Shown here in pieces: positions 61,212 to 64,000 of a stretch of 64,000 nucleotides of DNA. Location of the stretch: NCBI RefSeq assembly GCF_018320785.1, contig NC_054872.1:23270769-23334768 (forward strand), read 5' to 3'. Under the pieces are notes generated by a model, which saw only the letters and a list, made by a program, of their open reading frames with translations, was not told where the DNA came from and made no database searches. How positions within the stretch are numbered: the first letter of the stretch is position 1; each line of letters opens with the position of its first letter. Made by a program: the position numbers and the translations under genes. This DNA comes from Cheilinus undulatus. Lineage: Eukaryota > Chordata > Actinopteri > Labriformes > Labridae.

Positions 61212-62642
61212 TCTATTGTTATTATTATGCCCTCTCCAACCAAGCACATACTAACTGATGGTGAAGTGATCTTAGTTTCAGTGAATCTTTCACTGATCTT
61301 TGAAGGAGGGCTGTCTGTCTGTCAGATATTAAATATCTAGTAGAGTGAATAGTTGTTAGATGAGGAGCCTGCAGTCAAAATGATGCAGTAGTTGTTTCAG
61401 ACAGAACTCTACAGGTTAAAACATTGTGTTTTTATGTTCTGGTCAATTAAGAGATTTTGGTCTATTTTGCATGCATGTCTTCTTTCACTCTAAAAGAAGG
61501 AAAACTTAAAAAAATGAACATAGATGGTGTTTATTTTTACTGTCCTCTCTCTGCATCTGTAGATTTCTCCAAACAAGCTCCTCTATATATTTAAACATTT
61601 CAGGGGAAAATACCATCTTGTAATTAACTGGGGAAGTTCGATGGTGATCTGTATTAGTTCATTTTTTATCCTATTCACCTGCAATGCCTTGGCAAAAGTA
61701 TGCATGTTAATTAAATAGCGCATAATTTTCAGCTATCAATGCGGTGATTTTGACGACAGATTTTTAGATACACATAACTGTATTCACCTGTAGTCTCTTC
61801 CCTTAAGCACAGTATGTTAGCCGGTATTCCCATAATAAAGTGCCTTAGCTAAAGCAAACTTATTACCTCCTCAATCCCATCGACACATCTTCCAATGAAG
61901 AAGCAGAGTCTGGGGGCTCGGGTGTGGGCTCTCCTCTCTCTGGGGCCGAGGTGGTCAAAAAGCTCCTCAGCGGCAGGGCCCTGTGGGTGGTGCCACAGAA
62001 GCGCCAGAAGCTTTTTTTTTTTTTTAATTCAACTGGTTGCCACGGTTTTCATCAGAGAAACATGCAAAATGCAAAAAATTCAAGATGGCGGTGCCCGTGG
62101 AGGGGACCCTCCCCATGTATGAGTAGATTGCTTATTCTGAGTTAAATAAAACACATTTTTTCAGGTGGATAAACACTAATTAGGATAGACCTCCCTATAG
62201 ACATCATGTTTCATTTAACCAAGTTTGTTTGTTTTACTAAATGCTACTAGGCTAAATATTACACACTGCACCTTTAAGCCTTGCATGATAAGGCGAGAAC
62301 AGTCTGTGAAAAAGGCTGTTAGAGACGTATAGTCTGCAGCCAGACCCCACTCCAAGTTCATCTAAATAACTCAGCACATGATGCTCTCTGAAATGAACAA
62401 CTGCAAGCACGACTTAGTGGCCACCAGTGTACAACTGAACATCTTTTCAATGCTTACTGACACTTTCAAAAGTCTGTTTTTTAAAAAACTGTAGTTTTAT
62501 GCTTTGTTGGTCATCTGTTGGTATCAGACACTGATAGACGGTAGGCGACGTTTAAATCAGGTTGGGAAAGGGAGATAAGTTTTGCCCCTATTGGCTTTCC
62601 GTACAAGTGCGTCACTAACGTACTCCATCACTCCGGGCAGTG

Positions 62643-63777
62643 ATGGCGGAGGTAGATGAGACTGACGTGATGATGAGCTACCACGGGGATTTCTTAAAAA
62701 ACGACAGAAAAAACAGTCGCTATCCTTATTGCATTGTTTGGACGCCTATTCCTATTTTGTCGTAAGAAGCTAACACGTCTTCTTTTCCTGGTGTTGCTAT
62801 CTTAGCTTGTTACGTTATTGTGGCAGGCTGTTATTTAGCTAACGGCAGCCGTTAGTTGAGTCTGTCTTTATTTACTCCATTACTAATGCACTTAATATCT
62901 CTTCTGTTACACAATAAATGCTCCTGAATTCACAAGTGTATCAATGTAATGTAATTGTTTTGTGCTGTGTGCATACTGCAGGTGGGTGCTCCCATTCATT
63001 GGTCACATGGGTATATGCACCTCCTCTGGAATCATAAGGGATTTTGCAGGATCATATTTTGTCTCGGTGAGTGTCTTTTGTAAAGCTTAAGTAAGCCATA
63101 CATCCACCCCGACGTATCTTTTAAACATGCTGTTGTGCAGGAAGATAAAAATGAAAATGTGTAGTGCAGAAACAGTTTAATGTTTGATGAATGGGAGCTG
63201 TCACTTCCATTGATTTTCTCGTAACCACTTAATTCGTTATTAGAGAAATATATAATCCTACTGAGTAACAGCGGAAAGTTAATTTTCATGACTAATTAAG
63301 TGTTTTCTGGTCCATTCAGGAGGACAACATGGGTTTTGGGAGACCAACTAAGTATGTTTACTCTTATCAACTATTGTATTTTGAAAGTGTGTCATCAATC
63401 ATAATTAAAACAAATCATCTCATCTATTTATTATGATCTCCCATTGCAGGTATTGGAAGCTTGATGTGGACAAAGTGTGTGGTAATGGTGCTGCAACATG
63501 GGATAAAGCAGTTTATGATGCTTCTGAAGAGTACAAGTGTCGACCGGTATGACAGTGTTGGTTTTTGTTTGTTTCTTTGTTTGTTTTAAGTATTTACAAA
63601 CTGTTCATCGAATAACATTGACAACCTCTTTCCTATTTGTCTGAAGCACAATCTGTGCTTGGATAACTGCCATTCCCATGTTGCCATGGCCCTCAACCTC
63701 ATGCGCTATGACAACAGCACATCATGGAACATGGTGAACCTGTGTGTGCTGTCTTTTATTCATGGCAAACATGTCAG
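62643..63777 (+). CDS. tmem222: Transmembrane protein 222, N-terminal part (DUF778/RTE1 family)
   Basis: Five coding exons are inside the window: 62643-62761, 62982-63066, 63320-63351, 63450-63546 and 63647-63777. They give 154 residues and end at an open donor (CAG|GTGAGT), so the gene runs off the right edge; about 50 residues should be missing, judged from the 208-residue human protein. MAEVDETDVMM opens the protein. SRYPYCIVWTPIPILSW, GHMGICTSSGIIRDFAGSYF, SEDNMGFGRPTKYWKLD and LDNCHSHVAMALNLMRYDNS follow the human sequence closely. TMEM222 belongs to the DUF778 family of plant RTE1, membrane proteins with conserved Cys and His residues (here LCLDNCHSHVA). Its biochemical role is not settled. 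The position after wdtc1 agrees with human 1p36.11. Confidence 0.94.
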
Positions 63778-64000
63778 GTGAGTATTTTAACATTATTCAG
63801 CTGTTTGTATCAGTACACATGTAAAATCAGAGTTTAGATTTGCACCTTGTCTTTATTTATATACTTTTTGGCTGTATTTTGCTCCAGTGTTTCTTTATAC
63901 TAATGACATTTAAGCAAGTCACTTTGGTACCATTTAATGTTATGTAATCATTTCACTGCAATCATTTGGCAGATGTTTTTAGTGTTGAGTGTCATGTTCA

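Larger units (their letters stand above)
60181..62642. other. Spacer between wdtc1 and tmem222
   Basis: Head-to-tail spacer of 2.5 kb. It holds a short dispersed-repeat tail (60825-60890), an ATT microsatellite (61171-61210) and, at 62255-62280, TATTACACACTGCACCTTTAA. That is the complement of TTAAAGGTGCAGTGTGTAAT, an end motif I recall from teleost repeats with TTAA insertion sites. The matching other end was not located. The tmem222 promoter should be in the last 200 bp. Confidence 0.45.

Overview
The window reads as nuclear DNA of a teleost fish, probably a percomorph. It holds seven protein-coding genes with vertebrate exon-intron structure and canonical GT-AG splice sites. The introns and spacers are crowded with repeats typical of teleosts: Tc1/mariner copies, a hAT MITE, a Penelope-like retroelement, an RTE-type LINE tail and many microsatellites. 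I rebuilt every gene by joining exons by eye from splice sites and recalled vertebrate protein sequences. For all five genes that lie complete in the window, the summed exon lengths are an exact multiple of three, which is a strong internal check.

Layout: (1) 1-3.9 kb, + strand, 3' end of cdcp1 (transmembrane segment and phosphotyrosine tail); upstream lies intron with a Tc1-like fragment, a foldback repeat and a 20-bp minisatellite. (2) 7.5-9.1 kb, a 1.61-kb Tc1 transposon with its TA target duplication, landed 25 bp beyond the stop codon of the next gene. (3) 9.15-11.2 kb, - strand, clec3b (tetranectin), three exons. (4) 13.8-25.9 kb, - strand, fez2, nine coding exons; the last codes only five residues and lies behind a 6.5-kb intron filled with transposon debris, including a 5'-inverted Penelope-like element. 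(5) 26.6-33.3 kb, + strand, ubxn11, 14 coding exons, divergent from fez2 across 673 bp. (6) 36.0-47.3 kb, - strand, cep85, 13 coding exons, tail-to-tail with ubxn11; one intron carries a hAT MITE with a perfect 8-bp duplication. (7) 51.4-58.8 kb, + strand, wdtc1, 15 coding exons, with a 3' UTR ending near a poly(A) signal at 60155. (8) 62.6 kb to the window edge, + strand, first five exons of tmem222.

The genes are not an operon or a pathway. They mark conserved synteny: clec3b and cdcp1 are neighbours on human 3p21.31, and ubxn11, cep85, wdtc1 and tmem222 lie together on human 1p36.11, while FEZ2 is on human 2p22. The window therefore appears to span a junction between ancestral vertebrate blocks. 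I found no CRISPR array, no RNA gene I could support, and no candidate for a wholly new system. The most useful observations concern how mobile elements shape gene ends and introns, and a few residue-level changes in clec3b and cdcp1.
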